Origin: Balanoglossus misakiensis
Taxonomy: Eukaryota; Hemichordata
Length of the DNA stretch: 64,000 nucleotides
NCBI GenBank assembly: GCA_040954595.2
Contig: CM082594.2
Location: forward strand, 1,054,001 to 1,118,000
Direction: 5' to 3'
Every line of letters starts with the position of its first letter. Position 1 is the stretch's first letter. A model generated the notes under the pieces. It searched no databases, was not told the DNA's origin, and saw only the letters and a program-made list of their open reading frames with translations. The position numbers were made by a program, and so were the translations under genes. Of this stretch, positions 9,726 to 22,200 are shown piece after piece.

Positions 9726-11731
9726 GTGATGTTTTCCGGGGGTCTTCGTATTTTTTGCCCGTCAAAGGGGGGGGGTCATCATTTGTTGGTCCTGGGGGAA
9801 AGGGGGTTCTGCTTGATTTTGAAAACCGATGACACAAACTTGCCGACCCCCCCCCCCCCACTTCCAACCGTAAAAACTGAACCGCCCCTAAAGAAATAAA
9901 AAATGCCATAACCAGTGAATGGTCACTCGCAATATTTGGTTTTTAATGTTTACTCGACCCTTTAGTCGACAGCCCATGTGGATATACCAGTCCGGTAACC
10001 GTTGACATCAATCAGATTAAAATCAGATGTAGAATGTGGCGCCGTCTTTACCTTTGCTTATTCTTGGCTATTCCTGAAAAGGACGAGAGTGGCCCGTTGC
10101 CGTTTTATAAGAGGACACCCCTAGCGCAAAGACAAATCCTGAGGTATCGAGAATTAAAATACAAACGTTTTCTTGTGACGTGGGTACCGCCATACAATGT
10201 AAGGACAACACTCTTGTTGCCCTTTCTTCTATAAAAGTGAGTTTTCATACATGTTGCTTGATAAGTCTCCCCAAGCGTCGAAAAATCAATGTACTGGACT
10301 TTGCAGTTTTGGGAGCCATATTGCCAAGTTCACAAAGTAGCCGGAAAGGTTATGACAAAGCCTGAGAATGACGCATGCGCACTTGGCAGCCTTGTCGCCT
10401 GTAGTGAGACAAACGCTAAACAGAACATGCAAGTCAAATTCATGATTCTATTAATTAAGATAAGCTGTCGCTTGAAATTCGGAAGAGCGATAAATGACGA
10501 CTGGACTGGCTTTGAGGTACACGCCCACGCGGCAGTTTTGCTTGAAAATTATTAAAACGTATTGGGCGATATGGGATTCTAGACGGCAACAGACGTCGAC
10601 TTCACCATCGAAAGAGTGATTTTACGTGTTGTGGGTATGGGCATGGCGCTGGCCCTTTAAATACACACAATAAAGAGTAAGCAATTGGGTTGATCACAAT
10701 ACATCTCAACTAAGCAAACAGCGCAAAAGTATTAATTTGTATAACTACGGGCGGCCATGCACATTTTAATGAACTCATTGTTGAATCATGAACAGTACTA
10801 GATCGAGAATGGATTTGTCTTTCTATTACATCATCACCATCATGTCATTGCCTTGGTGCTGGCTATATCATGTTTACATTTATCCTCTGATTTGAAGACT
10901 TAAGCAGTACGTATCTGGAAAGACGAAAAATAAAAACAATATGGACTCAGTGAAAACTCAAAAATTAAAAATCATGCAAATTCCCCTTGTTATTATGTGG
11001 TCTCTAGTGTAAGCAAAATGTCGATCCGTTAGCCTCCATGTAACAATAAAATCACAACATGAGTTCCAACTTTGTGTATTTTTAATTTGATGACTATATT
11101 CACCGCGCACCTGGAATTCCACAGACGAAGCCCTTTGGTTTGACGTCGCAGTATTTGTCATCCCATAAACCCATGTGCCCATTTCGATACCTGTAAGATA
11201 TCAACGGTTGCACTGCGATTGGTACCTGCGTGTTTGGAGACATCGGTTTTTATTAATACTGTAAGCATGTGATCTTGATTTAGAAAACCGAAAAAGATAC
11301 CGTATAACTGATGCATATAACAAAAATACATAACGTTACGGGTGGTAATGAACCTGTCACGGCCCTGATTCACCATCTTCGCTTGAATCCACAAGTACTG
11401 TCTTTCCATTAACGACATATTTGCTATCATTGCTAATACTCGTACAAATAGTTCACAAATCATGAAATTTATATTTTTAGACTACACGTACACAGGAAAC
11501 CCCTTACAGCCCTGTACTATTATCATGTCTGTCACATGGATTTACACAGCCGTGTACCAGCTATGTTGGCACACAGACTCTGTACCAGCTATGTAAAAAG
11601 AAATGATGTTACATGTGTGCTTAAATCACTTCTGTCACATACCTTTATTTTACAGCTATGTAGTTTGCATGTGTGAAGCTATGAATAAGATGTGTGAGAA
11701 AAAGTCCTGTGTCATACCCTTTTTCACACAG
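9726..11731. other. Intergenic or intronic stretch without recognised features
   Basis: Homopolymer G and C runs lie at about 9766-9775 and 9848-9860. Otherwise the sequence is of mixed composition. Short open frames exist but show no family motif or splice-site support. It may be intron of the host gene seen from 25642, if that gene starts further left. Confidence 0.4.
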
Positions 11732-11880
11732 CCCTGTACCAGGGGTGTACGTACACACGCTGGACCAGTCGTATTTCACACAGCCCTGTAACAGGTGTGC
11801 ACGTACACACGGCTGGACCAGTCGTATTTCACACAGCCCTGTAAAAGGGGTGTACACACGGCTGGACCAGTCATACACAT
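11732..11880 (+). repeat. Three-copy tandem repeat, about 50 bp
   Basis: Units begin TTTCACACAGCCCTGTA and end GGCTGGACCAGTC, at about 11732, 11774 and 11827. Copies differ by small indels. A looser CAGCC(G/C)TGTACCAG pattern occurs upstream (11480-11600), suggesting an older array. Confidence 0.8.
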
Positions 11881-12092
11881 GCTGTACTGGGGAGTCTCAT
11901 GATATTTCGTTTCTTTTAGACAGTTAGTTGTACTTTTATTGGGCTCAAAGGTTACGCCTCAGCTCATACGAACTCAGAGTGCTTGATGTCAAAGGTCAAA
12001 TCCCCTATTCAAATCCTCCATGTATTTTTCATTTGACGTATATATGCTTTAGCTGGAGCAGTCAAACCCGGGACTCAAACTCATTACGGGCC

Positions 12093-13470
12093 CAAGCCAA
12101 GACAGGCTTGGGCCCGTATTGGTTTTGTTGGGGTTTTTCTTTCTTTCTTTCTTTAGGGCCCAAGCGCACACCAGCGCTTGGGCCCTATTGGTTTTGCTGG
12201 GTTTTTTTACGGGCCCAAGCCAAGCCAGGCTTGGGCCCGTATTGGTTTCGTTGGGGTTTTTAGGGCCCAAGCGCACGCAAGCGCTTGGGCCCTATTGGTT
12301 TCGTTGGGTTTTTTTACAGGCCCAAGCCAAGCCAGGCTTGGGCCCGTATTGGTTTCGTTGGGGTTTTTCAGTCTTTCTTTAATTTCTTTAGGGCCCAAGC
12401 CCATACCAGCGCTTGGGCCCTATTGGTTTCGTTGGGTTTTTTTAGGGCCCAAGCACATACCAGCGCTTGGGCCCTATTGGTTTCGTTGGGTTTTTTTAGG
12501 GCCCAAGTGCATACCAGCGCTTGGGCCCTAATGGTTTCGTTGGGGTTTTTCTGTCTTTCTTTAGGGCCCAAGCGCACACCAGCGCTTGGGCCCTATTGGT
12601 TTCGTTGGGGTTTTTAGGGCCCAAGCGCAAGCAAGCGCTTGGGCCCTATTGGTTTCGTTGGAATTTTTAGGGCCCAAGCGCAAGCCAGCGCTTGGGCCCT
12701 ATTGGTTTCGTTGGGGTTTTTCTGTCTTTCTTTAGGGCCCAAGCGCACACCAGCGCTTGGGCCCTATTGGTTTCGTTGGAATTTTTAGGGCCCAAGCGCA
12801 CGCAAGCGCTTGGGCCCTATTGGTTTCGTTGGGGTTTTTAGGGCCCAAGCGCAAGCAAGCGCTTGGGCCCTATTGGTTTCGTTGGAATTTTTAGGGCCCA
12901 AGCGCAAGCCAGCGCTTGGGCCCTATTGGTTTCGTTTGGGTTTTTCAGTCTTTCTTTCTTTCTTTCCTTCTTTAGGGCCCAAGCGCACGCAAGCGCTTGG
13001 GCCCTATTGGTTTCGTTGGAATTTTTAGGGCCCAAGCGCGCGCAAGCGCTTGGGCCCTATTGGTTTCGTTGGGGTTTTTAGGGCCCAAGCGCAAGCAAGC
13101 GCTTGGGCCCTATTGGTTTCGTTGGAATTTTTACGGGCCCAAGCCAAGCCAGGCTTGGGCCCGTATTGGTTTCGTTGGAATTTTTAGGGCCCAAGCGCAA
13201 GCAAGCGCTTGGGCCCTATTGGTTTCGTTGGGGTTTTTTAGGGCCCAAGCGCACGCAAGCGCTTGGGCCCTATTGGTTTCGTTGGAATTTTTCTTTCTTG
13301 CTTGCTTTCTTTCTTTCTTTAGGGCCCAAGCGCTTGCTTGCGCTTGGGCCCTATTGGTTTCGTTGGGGTTTTTACGGGCCCAAGCCAAGCCAGGCTTGGG
13401 CCCGTATTGGTTTCGTTGGAATTTTACTTTCTTTAGGGCCCAAGCGCATACCAGCGCTTGGGCCCTATTG
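12093..13470 (+). repeat. Tandem array of 24 GGGCCC-stem hairpins
   Basis: Twenty-four units with a period near 53 bp. Each is a 12-13-bp inverted repeat with a short variable loop, followed by the spacer ATTGGTTTCGTTGG and T-rich or (CTTT)n sequence. Most stems are AGGGCCCAAGCGC paired with GCGCTTGGGCCCT. Units at about 12093, 12209, 12316, 13134 and 13375 are CGGGCCCAAGCC-type with matching changes on the other arm; the one at 12316 has a mismatch. The array leads directly into the first long tandem unit. A single hairpin recurs at 19211-19243, and a variant lies at the right end of the outer element (about 51389-51420). Confidence 0.92.
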
Positions 13471-13629
13471 GTTTCGTTGGGGTTTTTCTTTCTTCTTTCT
13501 TTCTTTATTCTTGTGTCAATTCTTTGTCGCTCTAGATCTCAGACACCGCTGCAGGTACACTTCTGAAACTTGCTACAGTGGTCAAGGTCAATGAGTAGTC
13601 GTGCATTGAACCTGTGAATTTTTAATTAG

Positions 13630-13650
13630 TCACGTGACCTGGCGGCCATA
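13630..13650 (+). promoter_or_regulatory. E-box and YY1-like motif pair repeated in each unit
   Basis: TCACGTGA (palindromic E-box, 13630-13637) is followed at once by CCTGGCGGCCATATTGG, which resembles the YY1 core GCGGCCAT. The pair recurs at the same place in nearly all units of the array. Two more ATGGCGGCCATATTGG copies follow in most units, each preceded by GTGATTGGTCGAAGAT, an inverted CCAAT-like box. Function is inferred from motif shape only. Confidence 0.4.
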
Positions 13651-14245
13651 TTGGATTTTCTGAAAAAATGCAAATCTCAGATCTCAGAAACTACAAGTCA
13701 GATCGACTTCAAATTTGGTGTGCAGGTAGTCTACCTTCTACCCATCATTTTTGTAATTGGATATTTTGGTGTAAATGTTGCAGTTTTTTTGCTACAATTT
13801 TTTTTCTGAAATCTGGCTTAAATTTCAAAAATCTTCTTCTCCAGAACCGGTGATAACTGAGTCACGCGGTTTGGGGTATGTGGTCACCTAACTGATGTCT
13901 ATCAAGTTTGCGAAGATCATTGTGATTGGTCGAAGATTATGGCGGCCATATTGGATTTTCGAAAAACCCTAGTAAAATTTCAAAAATCTTCTTCTCAAGA
14001 ACCGGCGATAATTGAGTCACAAGATTTGGTGTGTGTGGTCATTAAACAGATGTCTATCAAGTTTGCGAAGATGAATGTGATTGGTCGAAGATTATGGCGG
14101 CCATATTGGATTTTGTGAAAAACGATTAAAAAGTAAAAATTCCCTTTCCAGCCTAAAAATTGATAGCACAGAAATTCTTTTTTATGGATATGAATCATCA
14201 TCATATGCCAAGAATAAGCTATAAATATTTTGGTAATTTTGGCAA

Positions 14246-14258
14246 TGACCTTTGACCT
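14246..14258 (-). promoter_or_regulatory. DR1 nuclear-receptor motif, one of about twenty in the array
   Basis: TGACCTTTGACCT is the reverse complement of AGGTCAAAGGTCA, a perfect direct repeat with one-base spacing. It recurs two to four times per unit (for example 14517-14529, and near 17610, 18790, 19028, 21722 and 22198). DR1 is the classical site for HNF4, RXR heterodimers and COUP-TF. Occupancy here is unknown. Confidence 0.45.
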
Positions 14259-17200
14259 ACTTTTGACGCATCATTTTTCTGCATATCTAATTCCAGGCTA
14301 ACCAATAGGGCTAGACGTTTGGTTTTTGATGTATGTGGATTTGTATGTGATCAAACAATTTTGCTACTTTTCATAACCCCTTTGACCTCTGTTGACCTCA
14401 TTAAATATGCACATACCTAATTAATGATGAACCAATAGACCTAGAGGTTTTGTTTTTGTTATACATGGACCAGTATGGAGTCAAAATATTTTGCCCAAAT
14501 GTTGGGTGACCTCGGGTGACCTTTGACCTACTTTTGCATATCTCGACATCCACAGCAGATACAGCCTTGGCGTTTGGAGGTATGGGCCTTAATGAAAAGC
14601 CAAAGTTTTGGGTCACCAGTGACACCTGCTTAACTCATTATTTATGTGCATACCTAATTCCGGGCTAACCAAAAGGGCTAGAGGTCTGGTTTTTGTTGGA
14701 CATGGACCACTATGGGTCAAAATTGTCTGCCCAAATTGTGGGTGACCTCGGGGTGACCTTTGACCTACTTAACACTATATCAACACCAAACATAGATATA
14801 ACCTTGATATTTCATGGGATAAAACACAGCATTATGTTTCTACTCATTAATTATGTGCATATCTAATAATCTGATCAGATAATAGAGCTTGGGCCCGGAC
14901 AATGCTGCTTGCAGCTTTAATTCTTTCTTTCTTTCTTTCTTTATTCTTGTGTCAATTCTTTGACCCACGAGATCTCAGACACCGCTGCAGGTACACTTCT
15001 GAAACTTGGTACAGTGGTCAAGGTCAATGAGTAGTCGTGCATTGAACCCTTGAATTTTTAATTAGTCACGTGACCTGGCAGCCATCTTGGATTTTCTAAA
15101 AAAATGCAAATCTCAGATCTCAGAAACTACAAGTCAGATCGACTTCAAATTTGGCATGCTGGTAGACTACCTTCTGCCCATCATTTTTGTAATTGGAAAT
15201 TATGCTGACAAAGTTGCAGTTTTTTGCTACAATTTTTTTTCTGAAATCTGGCTTAAATTTCAAAAATCTTCTTCTCCAGAACCGGCAATAACCGAGACAC
15301 AGGGTTTGGTGTATGTGGTCACCTACCTGATGTCTATCAAGTTTGCGAAGATCATTGTGATTGGTCGAAGATTTTGGCGGCCATATTGGATTTTCGAAAA
15401 ACCCTAGTAAAATTTCAAAAATATTCTTCTCAAGAACCGGCAATAACCGAGTCACAAGATTTGGTGTGTGTGGTCATTAAACAGATGTCTATCAAGTTTG
15501 CTAAGAGGAATGTGATTGGTCGAAGATTATGGCGGCCATATTGGATGTTGTGAAAAACGATTAAAAAGTAAAAATTCCCTTTCTTGCCTAAAAATTGATA
15601 GCACAGAAATTCTTTTTAAGGATATGAATCATCATATGACAAGAATAAGCTGTAGATATTTTGGTAATTTTGACAATGACCTTTGACCTACTTTTGACGC
15701 ATCATTTTTCTGCATATCTAATTCCAGGCTAACCAATAGGGCTATAAGTTTGGTTTTTGATGTATGTGGATTTGTATGTGATCAAAAAAATTTGATACTT
15801 TTCATGACCCCTTTGACCTCTGCTGACCTCATTAAATATGCACATACCTAATTACAGATGAACCATTAGACATAGAGATTTTGTCTTTGTTATACATGGA
15901 CCAATATGGGGTCAAAATATTTTGCCCAAATGTTGGGTGACCTCGGGTGACCTTTGACCTACTTTTGCATATCTTGACATCCACAGCAGATACAGCGTTG
16001 GCGTTTGGAGGTATGGGGCCATAATGAAAAGCCAAAGTTTTTGGTCACCTGTGACACCTGCTTAACTCATTATTTATGTGCATACCTAATTCCGGGCTAA
16101 CCAAAAGGGCTAGAGATCTGGTTTTTGTTGGACATGGACCACTATGGGTCAAAATTTTCTGCCCAAATTGTGGGTTACCTCTGGGTGACATTTGACCTAC
16201 TTAACACTATATCAACACCAAACATAGATATAAACTTGATATTTCATGGGATAAAACACAGCATTATGTTTCTACTCATTAATTATGTGCATAGTTAATA
16301 ATCAGATCAGATAATAGAGCTTGGGCCCGGACAATGCTGCTTGCAGCTTTAATTCTTTCTTTCTTTCTTTTTTCTTGTGTCAATTCTTCGGCCAACTAAA
16401 TCTCAGAAACTACTGCAGGTACACTGCTCAAACTTGCTACAGTGGTCAAGGTCAATGAGTAGATGTGCAGTGACTTGTGAATACGTAATTAGTCACGTGA
16501 CCTGGCGGCCATATTGGATTTTCTGAAAAAATGCAAATCTCAGATCTCAGAAACTACAAGTCAGATCGACTTCAGATTTGGTGTGCTGGTAGTGTACCTT
16601 TTGCCCATCATTTTTGTAATTGGATATTTTGCTGTCAATGTTGCAGTTTTTTTGCTACAGTTGTTTTTCTGAAATCTGGTCAAAATTTCAAAAATCTTCT
16701 TCTCCAGAACCGGTGATAACCGAGACACGGGGTTTGGGGTATATGGTCACCTAACTGTTGTCTATCAAGTTTGCGAAGATCATTGTGATTGGTCGAAGAT
16801 TATGGCGGCCATATTGGATTTACGAAAAACCATAGTTAAACTCCAAAAATCTTCTTCTCCAGAACGGGCGATGACTGAGTTGCAAGATTCGGGGAGTATG
16901 GTCACTACACTGATGTCTATCAAGTTTGCAAAGAGCATTGTGATTGGTCGAAGATTATGGCGGCCATATTGGATTTTGTAAAAAGCAGTGAAAATTTGAA
17001 ATTCCTTTTTCTAGTCTAAAATTTGATAGCATACAAATTATTTTTATGGATATCAATCGTCATGTGACTAAAATATGTTACAATTTTTTTGCGATTTTTC
17101 ACATGACCTTTGACCTACTTATCATGGTTATTATTTCTGCATATCTAATTCCAGGCTAACCTATAGGGCTAGACGTTTGGTTTTTGATGAATGTGGATTA

Positions 17201-19210
17201 GTGTGTGATCAAAATATTTTGCTACTTTTCATGACCCCTTTGACCTCTGCTGACCTCATTAATTATGTGCATAGCTAATTACAGGCGAACCAATAGAGCT
17301 AGGGGTTTGGTTTTTGTTGGACATGGACCAGTATAGGATCAAAATTTTTTCCCCAAATGTTGGGTGACCTCTGGTGACCTTTGACCTACTTTCGCATATC
17401 TCAGCATCCAGAACAGATACAACCATGGCATTTGGTAGGATGGGACCAAAATGTAAAGCCACATTTTTGGGTCACCTGTGACACCTGCTGACCTCATTAA
17501 ATATGCACATACCTAATTACAGGCGAACCAATAGAGCTAGAGTTTTGGTTTTTGTTGGACATGGACCAGTATGGGTCAAAAAAATTGCCCAAATGTCGGA
17601 TGACTTCAGGTGACCTTTGACCTACTTCACCCTATTTCAGCGGCAAAAATATACACATCCTTGTTATGTCATGAGATAATACATCCGATAGAAAATTCTG
17701 TTTCTTCTCATTCATACTGTGCATATATAATTCAAGATCAGCGCTTGGGCCCGACAATGCTGCTCGCAGCTTTAATTCTTTCTTTATTCTTGTGTCAATT
17801 CTTCGGCCAACTAAATCTCAGAAACTACTGCAGGTACACTGCTCAAACTTGCTACAGTGGTCAAGGTCTATGAGTAGATGTGCAGTGACTTGTGAATACT
17901 TAATTAGTCACGTGACCTGGCGGCCATATTGGATTTTCTGAAAAAATTCAAATCTCAGATCTCAGAAACTACAAGTCAGATCGACTTCAAATTTGGCATG
18001 CAGGTAGACTACCTTCTGCCCATCATTTTTGTAATTGGAAATTTTGCTGTCAATGTTGCAGTTTTTTTGCTACAATTTTTTTTCTGAAATCTGGCTTAAA
18101 TTTCAAAAATCTTCTTCTCCAGAACCAGTGATAACCGAGACACGGGGTTTGGGGTATGTGGTCACCTAAGTGATGTTTATCAAGTTTGCGAAGATCATCG
18201 TGATTGGTCGAAGATTATGGCGGCCATATTGGATTTTCGAAAAACCATAGTTAAACTCCAAAAATCTTCTTCTCCAGAACGGGCGATGACTGAGTCGCAA
18301 GATTCGGGGAGTATGGTCACTACACTGATGTCTATCAAGTTTGCAAAGAGCATTGTGATTGGTTGAAGATTATGGCGGCCATATTGGATTTTGTAAAAAG
18401 CAGTGAAAAATTGAAATTCCGTTTTCTAGTCCAAAAATTGATAGCATACACATTCTTTTTATGGATATCAATCGTCATGTGACTAAAATATGTTACAATT
18501 TTTTGGCGATTTTTCACATGACCTTTGACCTACTTATCACGCGTTATTATTTCTGCATATCTAATTCCAGGCTAACCTATAGGGCTAGACGTTTGGTTTT
18601 TGATGCTTGTGGATTAGTGTGTGATCAAAATATTTTGCTACTTTTCATGACCCCTTTGACCTCTGCTGACCTCATTAATTATGTGCATAGCTAATTACAG
18701 GTGAACCAATAGAGCTAGAGGTTTGGTTTTTGTTGGACATGGACAAGTATGGGATCAAAATTTTTTGCCCAAATGTTGGGTGACCTCTGGTGACCTTTGA
18801 CCTACTTTCGCATATCTCAGCATCCAGAGCAGATACAGCCATGGCATTTGATAGGATGGGACCAAAATGTAAAGCCACATTTTTGGGTCACCTGTGACAC
18901 CTGCTGACCTCATTAAATATGCACATACCTAATTACACGCGAACCAATAGAGCTAGAGTTTTGGTTTTTGTTGGACATAGACCAGTATGGGTTCAAAATT
19001 TTTTGCCCAAATGTTGGGTGACCTCAGGTGACCTTTGACCTACTTCACCCTATTTCAGCAGCAAAAATACACACATCCTTGTTATGTCATGAGATAATAC
19101 ATCTGATAGAAAATTATGTTTCTTCTCATTCATACTGTGCATATATAATTCAAGATCAGCGCTTGGGCCCGACAATGCTGCTCGCAGCTTTAATCTTTCT
19201 TTCTTTCTTT

Positions 19211-19243
19211 AGGGCCCAAGCGCAAGCCAGCGCTTGGGCCCTA
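19211..19243 (+). repeat. Single GGGCCC hairpin between units four and five
   Basis: The stem AGGGCCCAAGCGC / GCGCTTGGGCCCT with a short loop and the same ATTGGTTTCGTTGGGG spacer as the main hairpin array. It sits at the start of the A-type unit 19298-20706, so the hairpin appears to be the native 5' end of the unit. Confidence 0.85.
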
Positions 19244-22200
19244 TTGGTTTCGTTGGGGTTTTTCTGTCTTTCCTTCTTTCTTTCTTCTTTCTTTATTCTT
19301 CTGTCAATTCTTTGTCGCTCTAGATCTCAGACACCACTGCAGGTACAGTTCTCAAACTTGCTACAGTGGTCAAGGTCAATGAGTAGTCGTGCATTGAACC
19401 CATGAATTTTTAATTAGTCACATGACCTGGCGGCCATCTTGGATTTTCTGAAAAAATGCAAATCTCAGATCTCAGAAACTACAAGTCAGATCAACTTCAA
19501 ATTTGGCGTGCAGGTAGACTACCTTCTGTCAAACATTTTTGTAATTGGAAATTATGCTGTCAATGTTGCAGTTTTTTTGCTACAATTTTTTTTCTGAAAT
19601 CTGGCTTAAATTTCAAAAATCTTCTTCTCCAGAACCGGTGATAACCGAGACACGGGGTTTGGGGTATGTGGTCACCTAACTGATGTCTATCAAGTTTGCG
19701 AAGATCATTATGATTGGTCGAAGATTATGGCGGCCATATTGGATTTTCGAAAAACCCTAGTAAAATTTCAAAAATCTTCTTCTCGAGAACCGGCGATAAC
19801 CGAGTCACAAGATTTTGTGTGTGTGGTCATTCAACGGATGTCTATCAAGTTTGCGAAGAGGAATGTGATTGGTCGAAGATTATGGCGGCCATATTGGATT
19901 TTGTGAAAAACGATTAAAAAGTAAAAATTCCCTTTCTAGCCTAAAAGTTGATAGCACAGAAATTCTTTTTATGGATATGAATCATCATATGCCAAGAATA
20001 AGCTATAAATATTTTGGTAATTTTGGCAATGACCTTTGACCTACTTTTGACGCATCAATTTTCTGCATATCTAATTCCAGGCTAACCAATAGGGCTATAA
20101 GTTTGGTTTTTGATGTATGTGGATTTGTATGTGATCAAAAAATTTTGCTACTTTTCATGACCCCTTTGACCTCTGCTGACCTCATTAAATATGCGCATAC
20201 CTAATTACAGATGAACCAATAGACCTAGAGGTTTTGTTTTTGTTGGACAGGACAAGTATGGGGTCAAAATTTTTTACCCAAATTTTGGGTGACCTCTGGT
20301 AACCTTTGACCTACTTTCGCAAATCTCAGCATCCACAGCAGATACAGCCTTGGCGTTTGGAGGTATGGGGCCATAATGAAAAGCCAAAGTTTTTGGTCAC
20401 CTGTGACACCTGCTTAACTCATTATTTATGTGCATACCTAATTCCGGGCTAACCAAAAGGGTTAGAGGTCTGGTTTTTGTTGGACATGGACCACTATGGG
20501 TCAAAATTTTCTGCCCAAACTGTGGGTGACCTCTGGGTGACCTCTGACCTACTTAACACTATATCAGCACTAAACATAGATATAATCTTGATATTTCATG
20601 GGATAAAACACAGCATTATGTTTCTACTCATTAATTATGTGCATATCTAATAATCAAATCAGATAATAGAGCTTGGGCCCGGACAATGCTGCTTGCAGCT
20701 TTAATTCTTTCTTTCTTTTTTCTTGTGTCAATTCTTCGGCCAACTAAATCTCTGAAACTACTGCAGGTACACTGCTCAAACTTGCTACAGTGGTCAAGGT
20801 CTATGAGTAGATGTGCAGTGACTTGTGAATACTTAATTAGTCATGTGACCTGGCGGCCATATTGGATTTTCTGAAAAAAATCAAATCTCAGATCTCAGAA
20901 ACTACAAGTCAGATCAACTTCAAATTTGGCATGCAGGTAGACTACCGTCTACCCATCATTTTTGTAATTGGAAATTTTGCTGTCAATGTTGCAGTTTTTT
21001 TGCTAGAATTTTTTTTCTGAAATCTGGCTTAAAATTCAAAAATCTTCTTCTCCAGAACCGGTGATAAACAAGACACGGGGTTTGGGGTATGTGGTCACCT
21101 AACTGATGTCTATCAAGTTTGCGAAGATCATTGTGATTGGTCCAAGATTATGGCGGCCATATTGGATTTTCGAAAAACCATAGTTAAACTCCAAAAATCT
21201 TCTTCTCCAGAACGGGCGATAACTGAGTTGCAAGATTCGGGGAGTATGGTCACTACACTGATGTCTATCAAGTTTGCAAAGAGCATTGTGATTGGTCGAA
21301 GATTATGGCGGCCATATTGGATTTTGTAAAAAGCAGTGAAAAATTGAAATTCCTTTTTCTAGTCTAAAAATTGATAGCATACAAATTCTTTTTATGGATA
21401 TCAATCGTCATGTGACTAAAATATGTTACAATTTTTTGTCGATTTTTTACATGACCTTTGACCTACTTATCACGCGTTATTATTTCTGCATATCTAATTC
21501 CAGGCTAACCTATAGGGCTAGACGTTTGGTTTTTGATGAATGTGGATTAGTGTGTGATCAAAATATTTTGCTACTTTTCATGACCCCTTTGACCTCAGCT
21601 GACCTCATTAATTATGTACATAGCTAATTACAGGCGAACCAATAGAGCTAGAGGTTTGGTTTTTGTTGGACATGGAACAGTATGGGATCAAAATGGTTTG
21701 CCCAAATATTGGGTGACCTCTGGTGACCTTTGACCTACTTTCGCATATCTCAGCATCCAGAGCAGATACAGCCTTGGCATTTGGCAGGATGGTACCAAAA
21801 TATAAAGCCACATTTTTGGGTCACCTGTGACACCTGTTGACCTCATTAATTATGTACATAGCTAATTACAGGCGAACCAATAGAGGTAGAGGTTTGGTTT
21901 TTGTTGAACATGGACCAGTATGGGGTCAAAATTTTTTGCCCGAATGTCTGGTGACCTTTGGTGACCTTTGACCTACTTTCGCATATCTCAACATCCAGAG
22001 CAGATACAGCCTTGGCATTTGGCAGGATGGGATCTAAATGTATAACCAAATTTTTCGGTCACCTGTGACACCTGCTGACCTCATTAAATATGCACATACC
22101 TAATAACAGGCGAACCAATAGAGCTAGAGTTTTGGTTTTTGTTGGACATAGACCAATATGGGTCAAAAAATTTTGCCCAAATGTTCGGTGACCTCAGGTG

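Noticed and set aside
11645-11878. Cysteine-containing ORF in the three-copy repeat
   Set aside because: Repeat-derived; no conserved cysteine framework and no gene context.
12093-13470. CRISPR-like array
   Set aside because: Period and palindromes resemble one, but spacers are not unique, the genome is animal and no cas genes exist. It is a hairpin satellite.
12119-13594. Long open frames (GPIGFVG... repeats) across the hairpin array
   Set aside because: They come from a repeat period that is often a multiple of three and are open on both strands; no start context or splice support.
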